Of a stretch of DNA of 64,000 nt, positions 50,545 to 59,585 are shown piece after piece. The notes beneath the pieces are model-generated. The model did not search any database and was not told the DNA's origin. It worked only from the letters and a program-made list of their open reading frames with translations. The translations under genes and the position numbers were made by a program. The DNA is from Paenisporosarcina indica (GTDB lineage: Bacteria; Bacillota; Bacilli; Bacillales_A; Planococcaceae): contig NZ_MPTA01000008.1 of NCBI RefSeq assembly GCF_001939075.1, positions 62,001-126,000 of the forward strand. Reading direction: 5' to 3'. The stretch's first letter is position 1, and every line of letters begins with the position of its first letter.

Positions 50545-51564
50545 TTATATAATCTTACGTCCTAGCTGCCCTAAAGCAAAATGAATTCCGTGTTGCAGGG
50601 TTTGAAAACAATCAAATTTAGCCAAGTTCATTTCCGATTGAGATATGACAATACTTAATTGAGGAGAAATTCCCACCAGAATGGTTTCAGTTCCGATAAG
50701 AGATGCGACGGAACCAATTTTTCCTATTAGGCTTGCCGTATACTGACTAATGTCTTTGTCAAGGCCCGTCAAGTCTAGAATCAGATATTTTGCCTGATAT
50801 GATGGTAATTTGCCTAAAGTTTTGACAACCAATTCTTCCACTCGGTCTTCATCATATTTCCCAAGTAACGGGACGACAACAATCCCGTCATGTACTGGAA
50901 TGATGGGTGAAGATAATTCTTTGACAAGATCCGTTAATTCTCTCGTTTTATCCTCAACCAGAGCTTCCAAATGTAGAATCTTTTCCGTTTCCTTTTTTCT
51001 AGCCAATTCATGAATATTGTTTGAAACCGTAATATTCGATGGAAAGTATTCCACAATACTGCATTCGTGCCCTTCCAATTGATATTGGATCACTTTGTAC
51101 CATATGTTTGTTCCAAATAATCCCGTGAAGATTCCAGCATAGTGTGCAGGAAGAAAATTACTGCCCTTTTTCTTACCTTGGCTTACATTAATTTTATGTT
51201 CCCAACTATCCGTTAGGTACACTGTCAATGTTTTAGCTTCATCATTCAAGTTCTGTATGTAGGTTCGTCCCCACCCTGCAGAAGCGTATGTATTGGTAAT
51301 TAACTCTGCTGCTTCAACAACAGTTACATTCTTCATTTTCTCAAAGTATTCCCCTACCACTAACCCTTGCCGAAAGCCCGTAGTCTCGAAAACCAAGTTG
51401 GAGGATTCTTCTCCTGATACTTCTTCGATTGTGTCAAAAAAAGATTTCATTGCACTGTCTATCCAAAACAAGACGGAATCCTGTTTTTCAAATATAAATT
51501 GTCCTTTTTCTAGGTCCCAACTAAATTCTAGGCCTGCTATATTCATGTTTGCTCTTTTATTCAT
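50545..51564 (-). CDS. V4R-STAS domain protein (RsbR-like)
   Basis: 339 residues. N-terminal ~35-180 resembles the V4R ligand-binding fold (FETTGFRQGLVVGEYFEKM, ending in the WEHKINVSQGKKKGSNF to EGHECSIVEYFP region). A ~30-residue coiled linker leads into a C-terminal STAS domain, ~220-335, with VVVPLLGKYDEDRVEELVVK and YLILDLTGLDKDI. RsbR-type stressosome subunits have a similar sensor-STAS design. The phosphorylatable Thr/Ser (ASLIG and T residues) cannot be confirmed by eye. It stands alone. Confidence 0.85.
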   Translation of the reverse strand: MNKRANMNIAGLEFSWDLEKGQFIFEKQDSVLFWIDSAMKSFFDTIEEVSGEESSNLVFETTGFRQGLVVGEYFEKMKNVTVVEAAELITNTYASAGWGRTYIQNLNDEAKTLTVYLTDSWEHKINVSQGKKKGSNFLPAHYAGIFTGLFGTNIWYKVIQYQLEGHECSIVEYFPSNITVSNNIHELARKKETEKILHLEALVEDKTRELTDLVKELSSPIIPVHDGIVVVPLLGKYDEDRVEELVVKTLGKLPSYQAKYLILDLTGLDKDISQYTASLIGKIGSVASLIGTETILVGISPQLSIVISQSEMNLAKFDCFQTLQHGIHFALGQLGRKII

Positions 51565-51706
51565 CTATGAAGTTCCCTTCTAAAAATAAGTATTCCCCTT
51601 ATAAATTGTATAGCTTCATTATAATACTGAAAAAGTACAAGTCCATTAAAGGGAATTGCTGATGGATTATTCATTATCTAGTTTGACAATATAAAGAAAC
51701 GAAAAA

Positions 51707-51730
51707 ACTCACCCTCATGTGAGAGCGAGT
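51707..51730 (-). terminator. Terminator of the stress-protein gene
   Basis: ACTCGCTCTCACATGAGGGT and GAGT form a near-palindromic stem on the minus strand, followed by TTTTTTC. Confidence 0.75.
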
Positions 51731-51739
51731 ATAAATAAT

Positions 51740-52150
51740 TTAAACTTCAATCGTTTCAGGTGGTTTTCCTGATTTGTTCATAAGTCGAATCACCAAAGGC
51801 TTGACGACAAGTACAACCATGTCTGGATCATCCGGACCTTTAAACCAATTTTTCATTTGGTCGTTCCAAATTTTCGCTTTCACATTAACGTCTGATGATT
51901 CGCTCACTTTACCTTCAATTTCTAGGAATGCATCGCCAAATCCTTCCCCTTCATAACCGATTAAAATATGGGTGTTTGGATTTGCCTCGATATCTTCCAC
52001 TTTGTGTGTCGACTTACTGGTCGGTGTGTATAGGGTGAAGTCTTCATTATAAAATGTCATGTACCTTGAATGTGGTTTGTTGTTTTGCACGGTTGCCATT
52101 GTACCAATACGGCTTTCTTTCAAGATGTTCAATGCTTGTTCTTTACTCAA
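51740..52150 (-). CDS. General stress protein 26-like flavin-binding protein
   Basis: A 136-residue split-barrel protein of the PNPOx-like general-stress family (Bacillus YdaG, GsP26). It has ILKESRIGTMATVQNNKPHS, FTLYTPTSKSTHKVEDIEAN, and ILIGYEGEGFGDAFLEIEG. These small flavin- or F420-type binding folds are induced by general stress in Bacillus; the reaction is unknown. TTG 52150 has AAGGAG about 10 nt upstream. Monocistronic. Confidence 0.88.
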   Translation of the reverse strand: MSKEQALNILKESRIGTMATVQNNKPHSRYMTFYNEDFTLYTPTSKSTHKVEDIEANPNTHILIGYEGEGFGDAFLEIEGKVSESSDVNVKAKIWNDQMKNWFKGPDDPDMVVLVVKPLVIRLMNKSGKPPETIEV

Positions 52151-52310
52151 TTAAAATCAGCTCCTTAGTAGAAGTATTCCTTTTAAGCCCGTTAATTAAA
52201 CGTGCATAAGAGCCGTTATTTCCCCAGATATTGATACAAGATATCATCACTCGTTTTTGGTGATCCTCTTCCATCCTTTCACCCAAAACCGAATTTTTCC
52301 GCCTCTCAAA

Positions 52311-53135
52311 TTATGGCGATTTTAATGTTACAACGATGATTTCAGGCAAATTGAATAGTCGAATCGGGATGGTACTATTTCCGAGTCCACGACTGACAAC
52401 AAGTTTCGATTGTCCCTGCTCATAAACTCCTGCTGTATATTCAGGAAAATACCCCTGTCCTGGTGCTACAAGTCCACCCATGAAAGGGATTCTGAACTGT
52501 CCTCCATGTGCATGTCCTGAAAAAATCAAATCTATTTCTTCATCTACATAAGCACTAAAGTCTTCAGGTCGATGTGCTAAAAGGACAGTGAAGTTTTCAT
52601 GGGGAATATTCGCGTTGGTTAGCATATCAGATGCCTCTTGTCCCATCAATGGATCTTCAATTCCTGTTAAAGAAAATGATGCATCGTCACGCGTGATTGT
52701 TATGGATTCATTTGATAACACACGTACGCCTCGAGCTGTTAACTCTTCTTTAATTCGATCAATATCGTTCGTCGCCACTTCATGGTTACCCGTTACGTAA
52801 TAGACATTTGCGAACTCGACAATTTGATCAATTACAGTCAAACTGCTTTGTAAGTTATAGCGATTGCTATCAATTAAATCACCTGTAATGACAATCATAT
52901 CTGGTTTTGCTTTTTGAATTTTGTTCACTAAACGCTGTTGGTTTTCTCCAAATGTGGCATCATGCAAATCGGATATTTGCACAATCCGATATCCGTCAAA
53001 AGCCGTTGGTATTTTTGATGATTCAACTGTATACTCAGATACTGTCAACCACTCATTATTTACATAAAAAAATGTGACCGTTAATGCGACTGTGATTGCA
53101 ACTGTAAAAATTAATTTTAAAAATTTTCGAATCAT
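52311..53135 (-). CDS. Metallophosphoesterase (YkuE-like)
   Basis: A 274-residue calcineurin-type phosphoesterase. An N-terminal signal anchor (residues 7-25) places it outside the membrane. Dimetal motifs are in order: D56-x-H58 (SDLHD), D86 (GDLID), GNHE at about 118 and SGHAHGGQ at about 208. B. subtilis YkuE is the nearest characterised layout. The substrate, probably a phospholipid or UDP-sugar, is not known here. ATG 53135; the downstream gene is 12 bp after in the opposite reading order, so an operon with 53148-53765 is likely. Confidence 0.92.
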   Translation of the reverse strand: MIRKFLKLIFTVAITVALTVTFFYVNNEWLTVSEYTVESSKIPTAFDGYRIVQISDLHDATFGENQQRLVNKIQKAKPDMIVITGDLIDSNRYNLQSSLTVIDQIVEFANVYYVTGNHEVATNDIDRIKEELTARGVRVLSNESITITRDDASFSLTGIEDPLMGQEASDMLTNANIPHENFTVLLAHRPEDFSAYVDEEIDLIFSGHAHGGQFRIPFMGGLVAPGQGYFPEYTAGVYEQGQSKLVVSRGLGNSTIPIRLFNLPEIIVVTLKSP

Positions 53136-53147
53136 AAGCGGCTCCTT

Positions 53148-53765
53148 CTAGTACGCAATCCCGACGCGCGTAGCAACATACTGAGGTTCAAGCAATTCGT
53201 TGAATGCGAATAATGCTGTATCCCCCACCGATATTTCAACGCTATTGTCTGGTAAAAAGTTGCGTTCCGCACGCCACTCGCCAGTCGCTTCACCTTGTGG
53301 TAAATACGTTGGGCACACAATCGTCCACTCTAATTTCGTATCAGCAAGTTGTTCGTATACCTTCGCATGTTCCTCAGCAGCAAAGGTTAAGCGGCGTTTT
53401 GATTCAGTTGACTGGAATCGGTAAACTTCCGGATTAGTACGACTTTGTAAAATTCCTGCCGTGCCGATTGTAATAATCCGCTTCACTTCATGATGATTCA
53501 TGGCTTCGATTATGAGTGGAATTGCATCCGTTAATGTCGTTGTTTTATCCGTTCCAATTGCACTGAAAACAGCATCTGCATCCTTTATTGCTTCCTTTAC
53601 ATCCTCAGCTTTTCGAATATTACCAGCATATATAGTCAAATTTTCATGGAATGCTAGTTTGGATGGAATTCGTACAAGTGCAGTCACGTTATGTCCATCT
53701 TCAAGTGCACGACGTAGAAATTCATTTCCTACCCGGCCGGTTGCACCAAAAATCGTAATTTTCAT
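53148..53765 (-). CDS. NAD(P)H-binding oxidoreductase (atypical SDR)
   Basis: A 205-residue NmrA/YwnB-like protein with the Rossmann start MKITIFGATGRVGNEFLRRA, then DADAVFSAIGTDKTTTL and the loop EWTIVCPTYLPQGEATGEW. The classical Tyr-Lys pair is replaced, as in atypical SDR members that act as redox sensors or flavin reductases. ATG 53765 has AGGAATCCCT upstream. It lies 12 bp before the metallophosphoesterase and may be co-transcribed. Confidence 0.85.
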   Translation of the reverse strand: MKITIFGATGRVGNEFLRRALEDGHNVTALVRIPSKLAFHENLTIYAGNIRKAEDVKEAIKDADAVFSAIGTDKTTTLTDAIPLIIEAMNHHEVKRIITIGTAGILQSRTNPEVYRFQSTESKRRLTFAAEEHAKVYEQLADTKLEWTIVCPTYLPQGEATGEWRAERNFLPDNSVEISVGDTALFAFNELLEPQYVATRVGIAY

Positions 53766-53846
53766 AGGGATTCCTCCAAACCTGTTTTATATAAGCATAA
53801 AGGAATATAAGCCAAGTGGCTAATGCTTCACTGATATCCAAATTTA

Positions 53847-54230
53847 TTATGGAGCAACGATTTCCAACTTAATGCGGTCAGGATCTTCAAAAAACACCGC
53901 ATAGTAATCCTCACCACCTGCATATGGGTGGCGATTTTTATATAAGATGGTGATGTTTTGATTTTCTAACTGCTCGGTAATTTCATCTATTTGTTTACGT
54001 GATGTAGCGTGAAAAGCTAGATGATTTAGACCTACTCGTCCTCGATGATAGGGTGTTTCCAAATGTTTCTCTTCAGTTTGGACAAATACGATGTACGTAT
54101 CGCCAAATTTATAACTGAATCCTTTTGGCCATTCCTGATAAAGCTCGTAACCCATAGTTGGGAGTATGTATTCGTAAAACTGACGTGATTGTTGTAGGTC
54201 CGAGATATTGATTTCCACATGATGCAACAT
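53847..54230 (-). CDS. VOC/glyoxalase-fold protein (1)
   Basis: A 127-residue vicinal-oxygen-chelate protein with two beta-alpha-beta-beta-beta modules: LHHVEINISDLQQSRQFYEY and HPYAGGEDYYAVFFEDPDRI. Metal ligands His4 and Glu in KLEIVAP match the glyoxalase/bleomycin-resistance pattern. I chose ATG 54230 because GGGGGATTTGTC is directly upstream; the frame continues to 54251 with no RBS. Divergent to the second VOC gene at 54322. Confidence 0.85.
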   Translation of the reverse strand: MLHHVEINISDLQQSRQFYEYILPTMGYELYQEWPKGFSYKFGDTYIVFVQTEEKHLETPYHRGRVGLNHLAFHATSRKQIDEITEQLENQNITILYKNRHPYAGGEDYYAVFFEDPDRIKLEIVAP

Positions 54231-54321
54231 GACAAATCCCCCTTTTTTCAAAAGAATAACATAGCAGGAGTTTTAAGCAATGTGTCGAATTTTAATACAT
54301 GAGGAATCGGGGGTATACGTT

Positions 54322-54693
54322 ATGAAAAACTTAGGAATTGAATCAATTGGTCAAATTGCAGTAAATGTGAAAGATGTTGGAAGAGCAGTGGCTTTTTACA
54401 AGGATGTAATTGGCTTGCCGTTATTATTCGAAACTAACGGCTTGGCCTTTTTTCAATGTGGGGAAGCACGATTATTATTGAGCTTGCCAGAGAAACCTGA
54501 GTTCGATCATCCAAGTTCAGTCCTTTACTTCAAAGTGGATAAGCTTGAGGACTCGGTTGTGTCAATGAAGGAAGCCGGTGCCATTTTTATAGATGAACCA
54601 CATATGGTAGGAAAGATGGGTAATACTGAAATATGGATGGCGTTTTTTAAAGATACAGAGGGCAATACCCATGCAGTAATGAGCGAAAGATAA
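54322..54693 (+). CDS. VOC/glyoxalase-fold protein (2)
   Basis: A 123-residue VOC protein. IESIGQIAVNVKDVGRAVAF with FYKDVIG, then EARLLLSLPEKPEF and AFFKDTEGNTHAVMSE show both modules and a likely metal pair. ATG 54322 (GGGGG upstream, 7 nt) is preferred over ATG 54280. Short paralogue of the divergent VOC protein. Substrate unknown; methylglyoxal-type or ring-cleavage lyases are typical. Confidence 0.85.
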   Translation: MKNLGIESIGQIAVNVKDVGRAVAFYKDVIGLPLLFETNGLAFFQCGEARLLLSLPEKPEFDHPSSVLYFKVDKLEDSVVSMKEAGAIFIDEPHMVGKMGNTEIWMAFFKDTEGNTHAVMSER

Positions 54694-54746
54694 CTAATTA
54701 CCCTTCCGTGCTTTTGGCGTGAAAGGGTTTATTGATTTATAATCCC

Positions 54747-55466
54747 TTATATTTCAATTTTTATTAAATCCAAAGGAGTAACGATGCCAACAAGTCCTAA
54801 ATGGTCCGTGATGAGCAACGCTTCCAGTCGTTGGCCTTTTGCCAATGCCTCTTTAAAAAGTTCCTCAGCTTCGAAAATAGACATTTCACGGGGCACAAAT
54901 TTGTGGTTTTCCTCCTTCTTTTCATGTTTCAGAGGCGTTTCAATAGACATTTCCCAGGAAATATCTCTCCCCTTTTCGACATTATTCGCCAACCAAAACA
55001 TGATTCCAACTGCCGTTAGTAGTCCTACAAAAACAGATCCGTTATAAACGGGTATTTGTGTGTAATGTTTGTCTCGAATCATGAATAGAGCGTCCTTCAA
55101 TGTGTCCGTCACTTGAAGGATATCTACGTTACGTTCAAACATTTTACCAACAGTCACCGGCCTTGATACTGCCATATCAATCAATTCAAGTGCTTCTACA
55201 ATTTCATTATGAGGTTCTGCAATTGCATATTCTGGAGAGGTTTGATGATGCACAATCGCATTTCGTAATGTAGCAAATTCCCGTAGTTTTTCTTCATATC
55301 TACGAATGATTGCATTTTTTCGTTTCGAAAGATCCACTAATTTATGAAAAGAAAGATGATCGGTTGTGCCTATAATTTCCTTCATTGATAGTTCTAATCG
55401 ATGAAAAGCTGCCAGGAAACGATCCGAGTTTTTTACTGTATCTTGCATCTGCTGTTGTGGATCCAT
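54747..55466 (-). CDS. CBS-pair protein with N-terminal helical region
   Basis: 239 residues. Residues 1-~105 are helical (LVDLSKRKNAIIRRYEEKLR, with an HH pair in ATLRNAIVHHQTSP). Two CBS motifs follow: VTVGKMFERNVDILQVTDTL with YTQIPVYNGSVFVGLLTAVG, then FVPREMSIFEAEELFKEAL and LITDHLGLVGIVTPLDLIKI. CBS pairs bind adenine nucleotides or c-di-AMP and regulate partner proteins. No partner is fused or adjacent. Confidence 0.85.
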   Translation of the reverse strand: MDPQQQMQDTVKNSDRFLAAFHRLELSMKEIIGTTDHLSFHKLVDLSKRKNAIIRRYEEKLREFATLRNAIVHHQTSPEYAIAEPHNEIVEALELIDMAVSRPVTVGKMFERNVDILQVTDTLKDALFMIRDKHYTQIPVYNGSVFVGLLTAVGIMFWLANNVEKGRDISWEMSIETPLKHEKKEENHKFVPREMSIFEAEELFKEALAKGQRLEALLITDHLGLVGIVTPLDLIKIEI

Positions 55467-55722
55467 GCTTCATTCCTCCCAATAGGAACTAATTCCTTAT
55501 AGTTTGCATATTATTCAATCATTTTATTACAGATCAAATTTAGATGAAGTGAAATATTTATAAGGATGAATAAACTTTTCATTTACGATTTCGAAAAAGT
55601 TTGTCAACATGTGTTGCATAAAAAATAAGGCGCCATCCCATAGACATAAATCTCATCAATTGAAACGAAACGACATTTTCTTCCGTATACCTAGTATAAA
55701 ATAGTTAACAGAGGTGAAAATA

Positions 55723-56127
55723 TTGAATAAATTAGTAGAATGTTCTTTTTGTGATCCTGAAAAGGATAAAGCTCAAGTCATCGTTTTTGAAAATAAGTTC
55801 TGTAGGTATTTACAACACCCTGAGCATCAAACCATCTTGGAAGGAAGTGGACTTATCGTTCCGAAAATCCACCGACAAACTGTTTTTGATTTAACGCAAG
55901 AGGAATGGAACGCAACCTATGAGTTAATGCAACAGGTTAAGGAATATGCAGACGATAAATATTCACCAGATGGTTATACACTAGGGTGGAATGTGGGGGA
56001 AGCATCAAATCAATCCATTCCTCACGCACATTTTCATATTCTCCCTCGTTTTGCAGACGAACCATTTGCAGGAAAAGGCATTCGTGCTTGGTTTAAATCA
56101 GAGGAGAATCGCAGACCTAGTAGATAA
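55723..56127 (+). CDS. HIT family hydrolase
   Basis: 134 residues. The histidine triad is HAHFH in IPHAHFHILPR, and an N-terminal zinc-type pair C7-x2-C10 is present. HIT proteins hydrolyse nucleoside phosphoramidates and dinucleoside polyphosphates. I chose TTG 55723 because AGAGGTGAAAATA ends just before it; GTG 55714 is inside that RBS. Monocistronic, cytosolic. Confidence 0.9.
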   Translation: MNKLVECSFCDPEKDKAQVIVFENKFCRYLQHPEHQTILEGSGLIVPKIHRQTVFDLTQEEWNATYELMQQVKEYADDKYSPDGYTLGWNVGEASNQSIPHAHFHILPRFADEPFAGKGIRAWFKSEENRRPSR

Positions 56128-56257
56128 GAAAATCACAAAGTCTACCACACTAAATCGACTTCTGCGCACATAGAAAGAATTATTTTTATACATATTTCCC
56201 ACCCGCATGTGCAACCTAAACATGAAATTAAAATAGGATGTGATAGGAGGAAAAATT

Positions 56258-56434
56258 TTGTATATAAAATCTTTATTAGTTGTCGTTCTGACATTATTTA
56301 TTCTTACGGGTTGCGGAGATAATGACAATGAAGCCATTGGAACTCAAGACCAGCCAAGTAACCAAACTCGAGAATCTTTACCTCCAGATGATTCTACTCC
56401 TCAAGATAACCAAAAGGATAACGTTGCTCCGTAA
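56258..56434 (+). CDS. Short lipoprotein with a possible premature stop
   Basis: 58 residues from TTG 56258, AGGAGG 7 nt upstream. The signal peptide VVVLTLFILTGC ends in a lipobox with the acylated Cys at about residue 19, and a polar, Asp/Asn/Gln-rich tail follows. After the TAA at 56432-56434 the same frame stays open for 33 more codons (EGKDSPMTEGNKSDMTHLIN and a DENESKID end) to a TGA at 56534. The gene may be a shortened form or a mutant of a ~92-residue lipoprotein. Function unknown. Confidence 0.65.
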   Translation: MYIKSLLVVVLTLFILTGCGDNDNEAIGTQDQPSNQTRESLPPDDSTPQDNQKDNVAP

Positions 56435-56543
56435 GAAGGAAAAGATTCTCCTATGACGGAAGGTAATAAATCAGATATGACGCATTTAATTAACCAAGAT
56501 AGGAATACGGATGAAAATGAGTCCAAGATTGATTGAACAAAAA

Positions 56544-56575
56544 GATCCCTCTCTACTTATTGTTAGAGAGGGATC
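56544..56575. terminator. Bidirectional terminator
   Basis: GATCCCTCTCTA-N8-TAGAGAGGGATC, a 12-bp perfect stem. It lies between the lipoprotein gene and the convergent ABC operon. Confidence 0.88.
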
Positions 56576-56581
56576 TCCTGT

Positions 56582-57364
56582 TTACACTTTTGTTTTCGAA
56601 GCATTGCGTTTTGACATCGAGACACCAAATACTACAAGTGCCACAATGGCAAGAATCGTTACTCCAATGCTCCACCAAAAATCACTCGTATCTGGCGAAC
56701 CTGTTAACCATTGCGTTGCATACGTTGATACTTTCCAAGGCGATATCGTCCAGTAAGTCCCTAATAATGAATCAACAATTTGCACGAATAATACAAGCAC
56801 AAGCGATAAACTAGCAGCACCACCAGTAGGCAACCAAGCACTCATTGCCAAAACAATTGTCACTACGAATAATATCCAAACGCTATATGTTCCAGCAAAT
56901 GCAAGGAAATCGGTTGCTGGTATGCTTCCAAACAACTGCCCCGTATAATACCAACTCGTAAGTAAGCCAAGCCAGACACTAGCAAGTGCAATGATGCCAA
57001 CAACTTTCCATTTGCTCAGAAAATAACTTACATAGGAAATCGGTCGTACATATAGGAGTGTGCCAGTTCCATTTTTCCGCTCGCGCGAAATCGTTCCCAT
57101 GAATCCCAATATGAGTACCAGCATACCAATGAATTGATATTGTCCCATCGTTGCCATTAATACTTGCGAAGGTGTGAATTCAGGGAATGCAAACATTGCT
57201 TCTTCAGGAATATTCCCTACCGCATTCAAGATCTGCGGCAAGTAGTAACTGGTGAGTGGTTCAGACAATCCAAAAAATATAAAGACAAGTGGGATCCATA
57301 AAATCTTGAAGTTGCGTGTATTTTCACGCCACTCTTTTTGAAAAAGTACGATTAAATCCCTCAT
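56582..57364 (-). CDS. ABC-2 type permease (YxlG-like)
   Basis: A 260-residue membrane protein with six helices of the ABC-2 family. MRDLIVLFQKEWRENTRNFK and the central loop FMGTISRERKNGTGTLLYVR are the Firmicute YxlG/NosY pattern. It is the last gene of the GntR operon at 59971 and overlaps the ATPase gene by 4 bp. In B. subtilis yxlG is in the sigY operon; here it is under a GntR repressor instead. Substrate unknown. Confidence 0.88.
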   Translation of the reverse strand: MRDLIVLFQKEWRENTRNFKILWIPLVFIFFGLSEPLTSYYLPQILNAVGNIPEEAMFAFPEFTPSQVLMATMGQYQFIGMLVLILGFMGTISRERKNGTGTLLYVRPISYVSYFLSKWKVVGIIALASVWLGLLTSWYYTGQLFGSIPATDFLAFAGTYSVWILFVVTIVLAMSAWLPTGGAASLSLVLVLFVQIVDSLLGTYWTISPWKVSTYATQWLTGSPDTSDFWWSIGVTILAIVALVVFGVSMSKRNASKTKV

Positions 57365-58263
57365 GCTTGCCCCGCCACCTTCATAAATATTTCTTCTAAA
57401 CTAGCTGTCTGGCGTTCTGCTTTGCGAATATCCAGTCCGCTTTCTCCAAGGAGTTTTAACATATCACTCATCACTGGCATGTCTTGTATAATATCAATGA
57501 ATCCAATTGTTCCTTCAACTGCGACATGCCATGGTGCTGCTAGTGAGAATGTTTTAGCATCTTCTGCACTGCCAAATTCCACTCTGTATCTCGGGTGATC
57601 ATATTTAGCACGAACGTCTCCAATCGAGCCTTTTTCTACCAATCGGCCTTTGCGTAAAAACAGTAATTGATCAGTCATTTCTTCAGCATCGTTCAATATG
57701 TGTGTCGAATACAATATCGTCATGTTTTGTTGCAGGCTTTTGAGTAGATTCATGATTTCACGTCGTCCCACTGGATCAAGTGCAGAAACTGGCTCATCCA
57801 GAAGTAATAATTTCGGTCGGTGAACGATTGCTTGTGCTAAACCCAATCGCTGCTTCATACCTCCAGAAAATGTTCCCGTCTTTTTGCGCAATGCTTCACC
57901 AAGTCCAACAAACTCCAATGTTTTTTGTGCTTCAAGCTTTGCCGAACGTGTTTCCATCCCGCTTAATTTAGCAGCCATTTCTGTAAACTCGAGAGCCGTA
58001 AGCCATGAGAAAAATTGAGGGTATTGTGGCAAAAAGCCAATAGATTCACGAACATCTGCTCGCTGCTCCCCATTTAGAGAAATCGAACCTTGTGTCGGCT
58101 TCAATAACCCAGCAAGCATGGACAATGTCGTCGTTTTCCCTGCTCCGTTTGGCCCTATTAAAGCCGTCGCTGTACCTTCTTCAAGAACAAAATTCAATTG
58201 ATTCACTGCATATTCTTTACCGTATATTTTTGTCAGTTGATTTGCTTCCAATAAAGCGCTCAT
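57361..58263 (-). CDS. ABC transporter ATP-binding protein (YxlF-like)
   Basis: 300 residues. Walker A is GPNGAGKTTTLSMLAGLL, the signature is FSGGMKQRLGLAQA, Walker B is LLLLDEPVSALDPVGRR, and the switch is YSTHILND. The C-terminal ~75 residues are the YxlF-type extension. It pairs with the ABC-2 permease downstream (4-bp overlap) and the small PLDc_N protein upstream (overlap of 4 bp). Predicted to energise an exporter of a peptide or toxin-like compound; unproven. Confidence 0.92.
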   Translation of the reverse strand: MSALLEANQLTKIYGKEYAVNQLNFVLEEGTATALIGPNGAGKTTTLSMLAGLLKPTQGSISLNGEQRADVRESIGFLPQYPQFFSWLTALEFTEMAAKLSGMETRSAKLEAQKTLEFVGLGEALRKKTGTFSGGMKQRLGLAQAIVHRPKLLLLDEPVSALDPVGRREIMNLLKSLQQNMTILYSTHILNDAEEMTDQLLFLRKGRLVEKGSIGDVRAKYDHPRYRVEFGSAEDAKTFSLAAPWHVAVEGTIGFIDIIQDMPVMSDMLKLLGESGLDIRKAERQTASLEEIFMKVAGQA

Positions 58264-58463
58264 TCATTTTTCCTCCCAAAGATAAAGTACACGATTGGCC
58301 CCATTATATTAACCAAGACAATTACGATTGCCCATACCCATTTCGGTCCATTCGTATGCAAAACTCTCACCAGGTCGATTAAAGCCACAACCACTAATAT
58401 TAGTTGAATAATGAGGATTGGTGCGATAATCCCCCAAGGAATATCATTTAATAATGCTTCCAT
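58260..58463 (-). CDS. PLDc_N (YxlE-like) small membrane protein
   Basis: 67 residues with two membrane helices. The conserved end IVIVLVNIMGPIVYFIFGRK belongs to the PLDc_N (DUF2207-like nuclease-N) family. B. subtilis YxlE sits at the same position next to YxlF and YxlG. Such proteins often regulate an anti-sigma or ABC partner. ATG 58463 has AAGGAGTGGG upstream. 16-bp gap to the DUF1648 gene. Confidence 0.87.
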   Translation of the reverse strand: MEALLNDIPWGIIAPILIIQLILVVVALIDLVRVLHTNGPKWVWAIVIVLVNIMGPIVYFIFGRKNE

Positions 58464-58478
58464 TCATCCCACTCCTTT

Positions 58479-59585
58479 TTAAAGAATTATAGAAATCAAT
58501 ACGATACTTCCGATTAGTACAACAAGAAAAATCCAGCTTCCTACATGACCGAAATTCATTGTCCACCCAACTCCAAAACGCTTTTCAACCATCAAGCTCG
58601 GATCTTCTTTATTCACATAAAACAAGCCGAATTTCCAATGTCGATCGTCGTCGATATCAATCACTCCGTCAATTGGCTCATCTAGTTGAACCATTTCAAG
58701 ACGCGACCCACTTTGCCCAACTTTGAAGGTGTAGAACATGGTTGCCCCGAAAATAACCAATACAAATGCGAGCGTTGCAAACATTGTATACGAAGACGAG
58801 AATAACTCCCCGTGTATAATGGTCAATTGCAAGTAGCCCATTAGCAATGTGATAGTAATCAATACCAAAAATAATAGCCAGCTGGAGTATTTTCGAAAAG
58901 CCAGTTGTTGTTCACGTGAACGTTTTTTTGAGCGCACTTGAATTTTTGCTCCCGACTGCTTCATCAATGCATTGAAGAATAGCAACATGCTCTGAATGAT
59001 CAACACCATGAGTGGCAATGCACTGACGGACAACCACGTTTTATCCGAAAACGCATCCACTTCACCATTCAACCCCCAATGAGTGGGTATCTGATTCGGT
59101 AAAATGTCATATTGGCTAAGTCCGTAAATCCATAAGCCAATGTTTACAAGGATTGGCATAAGAAAGTATATGTTTGGTAATAGTTTTAATTGTTCACGGA
59201 ACTGAAGATCAACTACTTTTCGTTCTTTTTGTCCCGCTCCCCATCGTTCTTCTTTTTTCAACTTGATTAAAGTCACGTGATTTCGAGCGTAAAACCACAT
59301 CGAAATGAAGAGCAATATAAAAAGTAGTGCTAATCCTACAAAAACGGTGTGTTCTTCCTTTGGATTGGTTAATAAAGACCAAAATATAAATCCACCAATA
59401 AGTGCATTACCCGTGATTAATAACATTTTTGTGTAGCTTTTTTTCATGCCTATGATTCGTTCATCATTTACTTGAGTGTCTGGAATAAAGACCCCAAATG
59501 ACTCACTTGATTTTAAAAACTTTGGTAAAAACGCTTGTAAAGTATTCGTGAAAATTAAGAGTGCAGAAAAAATTATTACTGTCAT
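58479..59585 (-). CDS. DUF1648 (SdpI-like) membrane protein
   Basis: 368 residues with about eight helices. The DUF1648 motif DILPNQIPTHWGLNGEVDAFSDK sits between TMs 4 and 5 and is shared with the immunity protein SdpI. The first 90 residues carry an additional pair of helices. In this operon a GntR repressor, this protein, YxlE, YxlF and YxlG are co-transcribed, so an immunity or export role toward a toxic peptide is plausible. It overlaps the GntR gene by 4 bp. Confidence 0.85.
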   Translation of the reverse strand: MTVIIFSALLIFTNTLQAFLPKFLKSSESFGVFIPDTQVNDERIIGMKKSYTKMLLITGNALIGGFIFWSLLTNPKEEHTVFVGLALLFILLFISMWFYARNHVTLIKLKKEERWGAGQKERKVVDLQFREQLKLLPNIYFLMPILVNIGLWIYGLSQYDILPNQIPTHWGLNGEVDAFSDKTWLSVSALPLMVLIIQSMLLFFNALMKQSGAKIQVRSKKRSREQQLAFRKYSSWLLFLVLITITLLMGYLQLTIIHGELFSSSYTMFATLAFVLVIFGATMFYTFKVGQSGSRLEMVQLDEPIDGVIDIDDDRHWKFGLFYVNKEDPSLMVEKRFGVGWTMNFGHVGSWIFLVVLIGSIVLISIIL

